Below are positions 8,346 through 17,900 of a stretch of 25,603 bases of DNA, in pieces (position 1 is the first letter of the stretch; every line of letters begins with the position of its first letter). The notes under the pieces were generated by a model. The model worked only from the letters and a program-made list of their open reading frames with translations, was not told where the DNA came from and did not search any database. The stretch is from NCBI GenBank assembly GCA_933822405.4, contig CAKOGP040001112.1, forward strand, positions 365,957-391,559, read 5' to 3'. This DNA comes from Cylindrotheca closterium (taxonomy: Eukaryota > Bacillariophyta > Bacillariophyceae > Bacillariales > Bacillariaceae). The translations under genes and the position numbers were made by a program.

Positions 8346-9770
8346 ATGAAAGCAGTGTATCGGAACAATATCATCAAGCGCATGGGTGGGGACGCTGGTT
8401 TCGACTTTCTTGTCAGCACCTACAGCGAGAACATTCACGACGACGCAAGGCTCGATCGATTCTTTGGCAACTTTGATTTGAATACTCTCACATGCTTGCA
8501 GAAGGAACTCATTCTCGTAGCATTCCTAGAGCCTAATGAAGAGACCGAACCAAGAAAGAAGCGACTCGTGTTCCGAAATGACATGATGGGAATGGACAGA
8601 AGTATATTTCCTGTCTTGGAAGAACATTTCGTTGATGCCCTGGAAGACTGCTTCATCGCAGGTCTTGATTTTGAACTCTCGAAAGCATATTTCTCAGAGC
8701 TTCGGGCACTGTTCAAGGAATGTGCTAATGTCTCAAAATACCGTGAGAACATTGTTGAACGAATGGGAGGAGAAGCAACCTTTGAGTTCTTTCTCGTTTC
8801 CTACTGCGAACGATTAGAAGAAGACCACAGATTACACCACTACTTCAAGGACTTGGACTCGAAAAGTATGACACGGCTCCAAAAGGAGCTGCTACTAATG
8901 GCATTCCTTCAGCCCACCTCAGACAATGATTTCAAGACCTTAACACGAAGAGTGTCATCCAAATTCAGTGCTCTATTTGCACTTGGCATGAATGAAGAGC
9001 ACTTTGAAATGATGGAAAGCCACTTTTCCGCTTCACTTTATGACTGCCTGTCTCGAGAAGATGTGATTCAATCCTGTCTGAGACTGTTTGCCAACCTCAT
9101 GACGTTCTTCCAAGACAACTCGCTCTCGGTGACCAACGACGTGGAAGAGGACGAAGGGTCTATTACCGGGTTTGATGAAGAATCCGTGACCGAGTTTGAT
9201 GAAGATGAAGAATACGACATGATGTCCGAGAGTGGCCACTCAGAAGCTGATTCAGTCCTATCTCCGATGCCTCCATTCCCTCGAGAACGAGCCCCGAGCT
9301 ATGTTACAAAGCGCATTCAGGATGCTCTGAGCCAGTCGGAAAGATCCACTTGCTCTATTTCAATACGCTCCGTTGAAACTACTAGAACAATCAGTTCGTT
9401 TGAAAACAGGCAAACACAAGGCAATACGAGCTACGTGTCCAGGCGTATTCAAGAGGCTCTGGAAAAGAGTGATAGATCTTCGGGCTCAAATTCAGTACAT
9501 TCCATGCCACACGAAAAGAATGAATGCGCAAGCTGTCTTCCAAAACGAATCGAATACGGATCTGATCGATTCTTCGACCCCTTGAAAGACTCCCAGAGGA
9601 CGGAAGCCACAGTTTCTTCAGTAGCTTCGGAAGACGGTAAAGCAGGCACCCGGATATCGCCAATCGTCCTATCGAAGCGGTCCAAGGGAAAGCCAAAGAT
9701 GATGTTCTCGTGGAAGAAGCCCGCGTTCCGAAGCAGCAACAAGAAGACTGCTGTACACAACAAGCGATAG
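8346..9770 (+). CDS. Tandem truncated-globin-like protein A, 474 aa
   Basis: Residues ~4-130 and ~131-262 each resemble a group 1 truncated hemoglobin. Each has RMGG at the start (GG at 14-15 and 141-142), a helix-B Tyr (residues 26 and 153), a D/H-R-LDRFF or HHYF block, then LQKEL, and in domain 2 the FALGMNEEHFE segment. The proximal heme His is replaced by Asn78 in domain 1 and Leu210 in domain 2 by hand alignment, and the GG loop after helix E is lost, so heme binding is doubtful. Residues ~265-302 are acidic. Two clear modules (SYV-KRIQDAL-QSERS and SYV-RRIQEAL-KSDRS, near 318 and 362) and a weaker third near 397 follow, then the tail motif GKPKMMFSWKKPAF. No intron is needed. Function unknown; a sensor or adaptor using the globin fold is inferred. 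Confidence 0.85.
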   Translation: MKAVYRNNIIKRMGGDAGFDFLVSTYSENIHDDARLDRFFGNFDLNTLTCLQKELILVAFLEPNEETEPRKKRLVFRNDMMGMDRSIFPVLEEHFVDALEDCFIAGLDFELSKAYFSELRALFKECANVSKYRENIVERMGGEATFEFFLVSYCERLEEDHRLHHYFKDLDSKSMTRLQKELLLMAFLQPTSDNDFKTLTRRVSSKFSALFALGMNEEHFEMMESHFSASLYDCLSREDVIQSCLRLFANLMTFFQDNSLSVTNDVEEDEGSITGFDEESVTEFDEDEEYDMMSESGHSEADSVLSPMPPFPRERAPSYVTKRIQDALSQSERSTCSISIRSVETTRTISSFENRQTQGNTSYVSRRIQEALEKSDRSSGSNSVHSMPHEKNECASCLPKRIEYGSDRFFDPLKDSQRTEATVSSVASEDGKAGTRISPIVLSKRSKGKPKMMFSWKKPAFRSSNKKTAVHNKR

Positions 9771-10543
9771 CCTCAAATTCATATATCACTGGATGAGCTT
9801 TCACACAATTTTTACTAAATAGTACCTACACTAAATTTTTAAAAACAAAACAATAGAATGAGAGGAAGATACTGATGGAGTCCAATTCAAACATAAGTCC
9901 ACGATATAAAAAATATTGAAAAATCAAAAATTGTCTTGCAACAACTCGCATTGGCAGATGTACCGGTACCATTGTTGTGGTACCAGGTGGTGCCAATTGT
10001 TCTTAGTATGGAACAGCCGGGTGTTATCACATCTAACGGCACAATACCCGGTGCCCTGGTACCGGGTACCCTGGTACCGGTACCTGGTACCGGGAGACTG
10101 CGATGTCCCCGCACCAAAAAAGACGAAACGACGCGATTTTTAATCTTTGGTGTCACAAAATGTCAATTCGTGTCGCGTGTGAAGCAACCAAATAAATGTT
10201 TTGACACGCAAGAAGAGAATTTACACTTCGAGAAGTGGAATTATCACAAACATCATGATGTGCCCTAATTGTTTGGATCCAGGGTTACCATGTTTTTGCA
10301 TTCGACAGATGGTTAAGGTTTTAAACACTCCTTCACTTAATTGTAGCTGACGCCATGATTCTTTCCATTATGTGGTGCTTGACATCTTGAACATCGAACG
10401 CTCTCTCACACTTTCTTCACGATCCCATTTGAAGTTCCTTGAACCCGATCCTTCACATTTCGCTCTTCATACAGACTAAATATTCCTATCAGTTTTTATT
10501 TCCGTTCAAAATTTCAGACTGAACCACATACACAATAAAAGAA
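9771..10543. promoter_or_regulatory. Intergenic region between the two globin-like paralogues
   Basis: This 773-bp stretch has no supported gene. It contains a cluster of GTACC/CCGGT palindromes at 9960-10093, including GTACCGGTAC at 9960-9969 and GGTACCGGTACC at 10073-10084. A small hairpin lies at 10224-10237 (CACTTC-ga-GAAGTG). The remainder is AT-rich and unremarkable. It must contain the end of gene A's transcript and the promoter of gene B. Confidence 0.5.
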
Positions 10544-11851
10544 ATGAAAGTATTGTACAGGAACAACATTGTTCAACGTATGGGTGGGGAGTTCGGTTTC
10601 GACTTTCTTGTCGTCACCTACTGCGAAAACATCCTTGATGACGAGAGTCTTGATCACTTTTATGGCAATTTTGATTTGAATACGCTCACATGTTTACAGA
10701 AGGAACTCCTCCTCATAACATTTCTCGAGCCATACCAAGAGACTGAACCAAGGAAAAAGAGGGTCTCGTTCCGAAACGACATGATGGGACTTGATAGAAG
10801 TATCTTTCCAATTTTGGAAGAGCATTTTGTTGCTGCTTTGGATGATTGCTTCGTCACAGGTCTTGACTATGAACTCTGCAAAGCATACTTTGCTGAGCTT
10901 CGGCCAGTGTTCAAGGAATGCACTACGGTGTCGAAGTACCGATCGAACATTGTTGAACGCATGGGAGGAGAGGCAACTTTTGACCTCCTTGTTGTCTCTT
11001 ACTGTGAAAGGCTCAAGGGCGATATCAAATTGCATCGATTCTTTGAAAGTTATAACTTGCACAATATGACACACCTTCAAAAGGATTTGATACTCATGGT
11101 GCTACTGCAGCCCAGTGCTGAAAACAATGTCGAATCCATAGAACGGAGAGTGACATCCAAGTACAGCCCGATGTTTGCACTTGGTTTGAATGAACATCAC
11201 TTTGAAATGATGGAAAGACACTTCTCCGCAGCACTCTTTGAATGCCTATCAAGACCAGTCGTCATTCAAATATGTTTGAAACTTTTTTCAAATCTAATTT
11301 CGTTCTTCGAAGAGCACGCACTGTCATCGGTAGAATTCGATGATGACGATGATGACGACGATGATGCTGATGATGAGGTCGAAGATGATGATGATTACGA
11401 TGAGGTCGAAGATGGAGATGACAAGGAGGACGAAACACTCATCGTGAGCACAAGATCCTTGCAAATCGGTTCAAAAGCATCTCGAATATCTTACAATGAA
11501 GGAGTGCAAAGCCACATCGCCAAGAGAATCTCCCAGGCTTTGGACGCTTCAGATAGAACAGAACAAACAGAACAAAATGAATCTCTGGAAAGCAAGGGCG
11601 TAAGATCATCTGAATTCGAGAGCGAGCGAATATCCTCTCGTGCTACTCCTGAGAAGAATGCGAAGGGCAGGCAAAATTTTGAATTTATCTCGCCTCTTGC
11701 TTCTGAAAACAAAACAAAGAGACGTACGACTATTGGTTTTAGTACATCGTCTCTTGTTACCCCAAAGAAGTTGAATGGAAAACCGAAGATGGCCTTTGGT
11801 TGGAGGTCACCAGCCTTCAAGAGGATGAAGAGATCTGCTATGGCGCAATAG
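10544..11851 (+). CDS. Tandem truncated-globin-like protein B, 435 aa
   Basis: This is a close paralogue of the upstream gene in the same orientation. Residues 1-262 align with it without gaps, including RMGG at 12-15 and 139-142, FDLNTLTCLQKEL, FRNDMMG-DRSIFP, and FALGLNEHHFEMME. By the same alignment the proximal heme His is Asn78 in domain 1 and Met210 in domain 2; a Met could in principle ligate heme, but this is speculation. The linker (from ~265) is a long Asp/Glu run encoded by GATGAC-type repeats, replacing the milder acidic linker of gene A. Only one AKRIS-QAL-ASDRT module remains. The tail keeps GKPKMAFGWRSPAFK. It arose by tandem duplication; the globin-like part is conserved while the tail has diverged. 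Confidence 0.85.
   Translation: MKVLYRNNIVQRMGGEFGFDFLVVTYCENILDDESLDHFYGNFDLNTLTCLQKELLLITFLEPYQETEPRKKRVSFRNDMMGLDRSIFPILEEHFVAALDDCFVTGLDYELCKAYFAELRPVFKECTTVSKYRSNIVERMGGEATFDLLVVSYCERLKGDIKLHRFFESYNLHNMTHLQKDLILMVLLQPSAENNVESIERRVTSKYSPMFALGLNEHHFEMMERHFSAALFECLSRPVVIQICLKLFSNLISFFEEHALSSVEFDDDDDDDDDADDEVEDDDDYDEVEDGDDKEDETLIVSTRSLQIGSKASRISYNEGVQSHIAKRISQALDASDRTEQTEQNESLESKGVRSSEFESERISSRATPEKNAKGRQNFEFISPLASENKTKRRTTIGFSTSSLVTPKKLNGKPKMAFGWRSPAFKRMKRSAMAQ
11338..11434 (+). repeat. GATGAC-type coding microsatellite
   Basis: Imperfect GAT/GAC/GAG triplets encode the Asp/Glu-rich linker of globin-like protein B. Triplet units keep the frame when copy number changes, which may explain why the linkers of the two paralogues differ. 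Confidence 0.8.
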
Positions 11852-11931
11852 AATAATGTATTATAGACGCTATCATGTACAGTACCTCTCCTAATCCACT
11901 GATGAAAGTTTTAATTGTTACAAAGTGAAGA

Positions 11932-11945
11932 CCTCCACGTGGAGG
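11932..11945. promoter_or_regulatory. G-box palindrome upstream of the DUF1517 gene
   Basis: CCTCCACGTGGAGG is a perfect 14-bp palindrome with a CACGTG core, about 155 bp before the ATG at 12100. CACGTG is a known bHLH/bZIP site in eukaryotes. It could also be a 3' hairpin of the upstream gene. Confidence 0.45.
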
Positions 11946-11998
11946 AGATTAAAGAAAGTAAAAGGGGGATATTGTGATCCCCTCTCTGATCATTGAAC

Positions 11999-12006
11999 TG
12001 ACGTCA
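11999..12006. promoter_or_regulatory. CRE-like palindrome TGACGTCA
   Basis: A perfect TGACGTCA lies about 94 bp before the ATG at 12100. TGACGT/ACGTCA elements are bZIP sites, and in the diatom Phaeodactylum such elements mediate CO2/cAMP-dependent control of a carbonic anhydrase promoter. A role here is inferred from position and from the plastid character of the gene. Confidence 0.45.
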
Positions 12007-12099
12007 CTGTTTTCCGTCACAAAATCTGCAAATGTTTTGTTGGAGTGCGCCAACGAATTATTTCAAAATATCGACCTAACTACCTCAAACACAACAAAG

Positions 12100-12952
12100 A
12101 TGTTCAAGTGCCTCATCTCTGCACTGATACTATTTTCAGCCTCAGGATTCGTCGTGCCTGACGTGAAGCGGACATCATCGAATAATTTTCTCCTCCATAT
12201 TTTTGACAAGCTGTTTGAGGAAGAAGGAATGCTTGGGAAAGGCATCACCGTCGGCAAGGTTCAAGTCGCCCTTATGAGCCCTGATAGATCCGACTCTTCC
12301 ATATTTGGTCTCTTAGAAGACTGTGCAACAGACACAGGTAATGAACCCGAGGAGCTCTCCCGAATGGCGAACGACGTTTGTTTGGCGTTGATGCGAAAAT
12401 CTGACTCATGGGTCGCCGCATGCAGTACAGGCAAATGGTTCAAGGGCGACGACGCAGGCAAGGCAGAGAGCTACTACAACGAGCTCACAAACACCGAAGC
12501 CATGAAGTTTGAAAAGGTAGAGTAGAACAATGCCGCGCAATTGAGTTCGAGATTATGATTTCGTGAATCTTAATCTTGTCGCATGCTCACGCAGGAATAC
12601 ATCCCTGATGACATTGATGATGAAAGCCAAGGATCCTCCACCATTGTTGTTGTTAGTATGATTATTGAAATCCAAGGTGATTCGACCAAGTGAGTACTTA
12701 TGTCTTCCGTGTTACCCAATGAATTGTAGCAAGCTCATCGATTATTCGTTCTGTTATCCACTCAGATTCGATGGTGCTGGATACTCAATAGCTCAAACAA
12801 AAGAGGTTCTCGCAAGCATCGCCAGTGATGTCCTTGTTGATGACGGCTACTGTGTGAATGCAGTGGAAGTGCTCTGGACGCCTGGAGAGAAGGACGAAGT
12901 CATGTCCAAGAACGATATGATTCTTGACTTTCCTGAACTAATTGACGTATGA
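12100..12952 (+). CDS. DUF1517 family protein, probably plastid-targeted, three exons
   Basis: Exons 12100-12516, 12595-12689 and 12766-12952 join in frame to 232 aa; both introns (78 and 76 nt) are GT-AG. I start at ATG 12100 rather than the in-frame codon at 11974 because it gives a clean signal peptide (MFKCLISALILFSASGF) and a good AACAAAG context. SASGF followed by VVP resembles the diatom plastid-import motif. The rest matches DUF1517: VGKVQVALMSP, an LMRKSDSWVAACSTGKWF block, VVVSMIIEIQGD, and the diagnostic ending AVEVLWTPGEKDEVMSKNDM-ILDFPEL. Family members are plastid or cyanobacterial membrane-associated proteins; from memory, Arabidopsis FLAP1, linked to acclimation to fluctuating light, is one. 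The exact molecular role is unknown. Confidence 0.85.
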
Positions 12953-13950
12953 TGATAGGCAATGCGTTTAGATGTTCTTTGATTTATAAGCAACGAAGCT
13001 ATAGCGTGGTAATGTAGGTGCCAGTGCTGTACTACAATCATCTCATTGCGATAAGACACCCGGATGACACCGATGAAAAGAAATCACTGCCATTTGCCCT
13101 GCAATTCCGAGTGATTCATTCATTCATTCAAGTGGTTTCCCTCTTATTTCCCCCGATGCGAACAGAGGCACAACGCCATTGGTACCATCGATAATCGATT
13201 GATACCGAACGGCGCCCGCTATAACTTTCATAAATTGCATTTCTTTACACCAAATAGATCATCCGGACGAGTGCGGCGGTGGAGATTTATGTGCAAGGAT
13301 AGGCTTCGCAGGCTATGTTGAAGTATCATGACAATGAAATATTACGTCACGCGAAGCAGGGGCAAGTTCAAAACAGGATTAGCTACACTCATTGGTCAAA
13401 GAATAGCAAAATCGTGTGGCAGGACATTAGGACTTGGTGCGGCCGGCATGTGGCAAACTTCGCGGCCAAGTTTTATACAGAATGAGAACGGAAAATTTCT
13501 CGTACTTCCCGGTCCACTTATATTCAGCAAGATGGACATGGGAAAGCCCCATTGACATGACTGATCATTCAACACTGCCAATCCAGGGTTGGATCGAAAT
13601 CGGTATACCTTCCGGCTTGGTAGCACTCTTTCCCGAACTTGTGAAGGTTGTATTCAACTTCGAATCACTTGCGAAGTCAAAGGTGGCGGCTGATCGTCAG
13701 ATGACCACAGGGAGAGTGAGCGCTCGTCCTAGTCTTGCTGTTCAGGGCGAACGCAAAAAGGAGCGAGCCTTGCGGAATGACAGCAATGCTTCTCACACTG
13801 TGCTGTCAACTGATAGCAGACGATCCATGATTGTTGAATGTTGGGAGTCAACTTGAAGATGGAAAGTGATGCCCGCTGACAAGGTTTCTCGTTGGACTGG
13901 TTCCGTTCACTAATCCACGTACCGGTACCAGGTACAGTGAGTCGGTTCCC

Positions 13951-14036
13951 CTCTTATTAAAGGGGGGTCTGGGGGCTACGCCCCCAGTGTATTGGGGGTC
14001 TGGAGCCTTGCTGGGGGGGCAGAGCCCCCTTGCAGT
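13951..14036. repeat. GC-rich double-hairpin repeat
   Basis: CTGGGGGC at 13969-13976 pairs perfectly with GCCCCCAG at 13980-13987 around a 3-nt loop. GGGGGC at 14015-14020 pairs with GCCCCC at 14024-14029 around AGA. The hairpins are linked by a second GGGGGTCTGG. A related GGGGGGGCAGAGC recurs at about 14476. This is very different in base composition from nearby genes and looks like a dispersed non-coding repeat. Confidence 0.6.
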
Positions 14037-14311
14037 TTTTTGAGCCTGCTGGTAGCATTGAAGCATCTAGTTCCAAAGGACGACACATCACCTCTTCCTC
14101 AGCGTCCGAATCATCTGGATCATTAGGGGAACCACCTGTTGGAGCAAGAATAGCCAACTGTGATATCTTTCTCGCCACTCTGCTGTAACAAATCCTTCTG
14201 CTGCATCTCCCCCAGAAAGGCTGGTTTGCAGACGAAGGACAGACATATGGACATGAAATGGTACGGGTGACAGACGGACCGTAAATTTGTCTTTTAAGGG
14301 GGTTTCTCTTT

Positions 14312-14325
14312 TAAGGGTACCCTTA
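14312..14325. repeat. Perfect palindrome TAAGGGTACCCTTA
   Basis: This 14-bp perfect palindrome lies just after another TTTTAAGGG copy near 14292. It belongs to the same palindrome-rich block as the GC hairpins. Confidence 0.6.
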
Positions 14326-14390
14326 CTGTACCGGGTGCACACCGAATCGAAGTCACACAACCGCTGAAAAGGCCCCTCACTAAAATTATT

Positions 14391-14402
14391 ATATATATAT
14401 GT
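14391..14402. repeat. Short AT microsatellite
   Basis: A run of alternating AT lies in an AT-rich non-coding stretch. It has no evident function. Confidence 0.6.
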
Positions 14403-14990
14403 GTAATAGGTCATTACCATAAATACATTCAACGAATAGATATATGTCGAACACACACAAGCTCCTTTGCGAAAAGGGGGGGCAGAGCTCTGAGCAGGAA
14501 CACGTGACCAAATTCTTACTGCCTATATTACTGGAAAGCATCGTACCTGATACCGGTACCCACTATCTGAGATCCGGAACTCTCCGTTGAGTATGCGAAA
14601 AGAGCCAAGAATATAAAAAGTTCAAAAAGGTCATGCGGCACATAACACCTAATACACACTTTCAGAATTATTTTGTCATGGTTCGTTTCAGATTTAGGAA
14701 GCGAAATCATAAACGCTCAAGTGGGTTCGGAAGTTTGCTCACCACGCCAATGAATACGCCGGCTTTTTTTCTTTGGGTGTGTTTTGATTTATCTCGTTCC
14801 CAGAAATTGTCAGGACACCCGGTTTTCCCAAGAAGTTTGCGATGTACCGGTATCCGCAAACGAAATGCATCGTATGTAAAAACGTCAGGAGGGCTGAACA
14901 AACCCACTACGAGTATACCAAAGCTGAAAAAAAAAACGAAATTCAACGCAACTCCACAATTTTCATTTTTGCAGGAAAAGACGAAAGGGA

Positions 14991-17900
14991 ATGTCGTCCA
15001 CACGAGATCTTCTAGCACTTTCTCTCAAGAGCGGCAACACTCTGAAGCAAGTCCTCGAAGAGGATGAAGGCAGTGATGAAATGTCGGAGTATCAATCTCA
15101 GACTGAAGTCTCCGACTCTTCCAGGAGTACAGAAATTGGTGCCAACGAGAATCGTTTGGTCACAAAATCAAGGGCTATCTTCATTTTGGTGTTAATCCTA
15201 GCTGCCTCGGCCTGTTCTGTAGCGTCATACTTGTATACTAAGAGCTCTGATCAAAATGCATTCGAAACAGCCGTAAGTTTTTTAAGAATCTTGTATCGTA
15301 ACTCCCTCTGAAAAGCATTCTCCTCAACTCCGTCTTCACTTCCTCTCCATGAACTCATCCTCAGGTCGAGGAATACGCCACAGAGATTGACACGATTTCT
15401 CAGCTCTCGGCAAAGCAAGTTTATNNNNNNNNNNTCACGGCCTATGCTGAGAGCATCGGTGCGACTTGGCCATACATTGTTATCAACCGCTTCGATGAAA
15501 GGGCGGAACAACTGTTGACTTTGTCGGATGCGAACGGAGTTGCATTTTTACCAATCGTACCTAAGGATCAATTTGAAAAGTGGACCAACTTCACACTGGA
15601 GACCAATGCAGGTCTTCCACAAGATGTGAAGATTAGTCCAGTCATATTCCAACCTCTACACAACGACACTGCCTCCTACGCACCCTTGTGGCAGAGAAGT
15701 CCTGCCGTTCCACCAGTGGTAAACCGCGACTTTTACAGACCTGATCGCCACGCAAAGATGGTCGAGACAAGAGGAGTAACCCTGGTGGACATGTATGTGG
15801 GAAAGGAGAAGTTCGACCATCATGATGATTGGCCAAGTTTGGTCATTTCAGCTCCTATCTTTGAAAGCTTTGCGGATGATGCGGACTTGGTTGCCTACTT
15901 CACCTTCGTTCAACCAATGCACGTCATGTACACCAATATTTTACCAGAATCTGCACAAGGGATGTTTGTCGTTGTGGATCCCACAGCTTGCCCATTTGTT
16001 GACACTCCTATCACGTACAGACTGGATGGGCCAAACTGTACGTACTTGGGTCCAGGAAACCTGCACGATCCTGCCTATGAGAGCTTGGAATATCAGTTTG
16101 ACTTCACAGTTTCGGTCTCGACGTGTGAGTTCAACATCAAGATATATCCTTCACAAGAGCTTCACGACCAATACATGACCAACAAGCCAATCACCAACAC
16201 GATTGTCGTTCTAGCATTATTTGCTTTCACAAGTGTGGTTTTCTGGGTGTATGACACGTTCGTTGAGAAGCGGCAGACAACTGTTCTAGACTCCGCCAAG
16301 AGTACTGGTGCCCTTGTGTCATCCCTTTTCCCAGAAACATTCCGTGATCGTCTCCTAGAAGACGAGGCTCTACGGCGAGCAGGACGAGGGGATGGTGCAG
16401 CATCGAACTCGGCCAAGGCAGGTTTCCGAGTCCAAGATGGGCGCAAAATACCAGCCAGTCTGGACGAAAGTATGAATGAAGGCGATAACCTATTGACCAC
16501 CAAACCATTGGCCGAGTTTTTCCCTTGTGTAACGGTGATGTTTGGTGATATTTCTGGCTTTGTAAGTTCCACTATGTGTCACTTTTGTACTGACTTGAAG
16601 GTTCATTCGTATCTCAATTCGTTGGTGTCAACTACAGACTGCTTGGGCTTCAATTCGAGAGCCAGCTCAGGTCTTTACCCTATTGGAGCAAATCTATAAT
16701 GCCTTTGATGCGATTGCGAAGCGCAGACATATTTTCAAGGTTGAGACGATCGGCGATTGTTATGTTGCGGCTGCAGGTTTGGTACGTACATAAGTTATAA
16801 GAATGCGACTTGTGGAGATATTGCAAGTATGGCTAACTTTCAGTTGTTGTTCATATCTCGAACTTTGTTTTTTGCAGCCGATGCATCGAAAGGACCATGC
16901 CACTATCATGGCTAAGTTTAGCGCTGAATGCCGTGCTACGATGAACAAAACCGTTCGAAAGCTAGAAGTATTGCTGTAAGTAAAGTCAAATGAAGTTCTC
17001 TTCTGATTGGGTGCACCGCGTGACTAATCTTCAAAACAATTGTCATCGCAGCGGTCCTGATACTGCTGAGCTTCAGATGCGATTTGGTTTGCACAGTGGC
17101 CCCGTGACCGCGGGCATTTTGCGTGGCGAGAAGTGCCGATTCCAGCTATTTGGAGACACAGTAAATACGTGTGCTCGTTTGGAGAGTAGTGGGGAGAAGA
17201 ACATGATTCATTTGAGCGAGGAAACGGCAAATCTGTAAGTCGACTCGATCTGTCTCGTACTTGACTTTTAGTATCGACAAAGAACTGAACGGCTTTCGTA
17301 TTCTCCTGTTCAAAGCTTGATGGCAGCAGGCCTTTCGGACTGGGTCCGACCTCGGACATCGCCCATAACACTTAAGGGAAAAGGGGCCATGCGTGAGTTG
17401 ACTATAGGTGGATTTCAATCAAGGCATGGGCAAGTACTCACAATTTTGCATTCTGGTTTGCTCTTCATTTCAATTATACAGAGACCTATTGGTTAACCAT
17501 GAAACGCAGAGGGTACATGGCTAGTGTGCAAAACCAGAGCCAAGATACGAAGTTGATGTCAGAGAACACATGGGATAATATGTCCTTGGGAAGTGGTGTT
17601 TCTCTAGAGGACATGAACACTCCAACCGATCGCACCAAAAGGCTGATTGATTGGAACGTGGAGGTTTTGCAGTCTCAATTGAAAAAGATCGTTGCAATGA
17701 GAGATTCCATAGTGGAAACTGATGCCAGCGGGCTCCGCATTCAACGGAAACAAGGTCAAACGGTCTTGGATGAAGTCAAGGAGGTCATCCCGCTTTCAAC
17801 TAAGAAGAATACTTTCAAGCGCAACCCACAGATGATTCTCTTGGAAAAGAACGTCACATTGCAGGTATGCACATCGAAGCACATGTTCAGTGCACGAGGA

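Larger units (their letters stand above)
12953..14990. other. 2-kb intergenic region without a supported gene
   Basis: From 12953 to about 13900 I see only short frames without family resemblance. The longest, 13434-13856, opens at TTG and has no recognisable domain. CATTCATT direct repeats lie near 13120 and an ATCGATAATCGAT palindrome near 13187. From 13919 to 14560 the region is dominated by GC hairpins and GTACC palindromes. From 14600 to 14990 is the likely upstream region of the cyclase gene. It contains TACCGGTA at 14845 and a polypyrimidine-AG at 14959-14973 that could be the acceptor of a 5' UTR intron. Confidence 0.5.

Noticed and set aside
13328..13856. Plus-strand frames of 75 and 140 aa in the intergenic region
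   Set aside because: The longer one opens with TTG, neither resembles a known family, and no splice pattern extends them convincingly.
13848..14178. Minus-strand frames over the GC hairpins
   Set aside because: The Pro/Gly-rich translation comes from the hairpin repeats; it has no domain.
14633..15067. A 144-aa plus-strand frame before and over the cyclase start
   Set aside because: It overlaps the cyclase N-terminus in another frame and has no family resemblance; the cyclase start at 14991 gives a continuous protein with the expected membrane segment.
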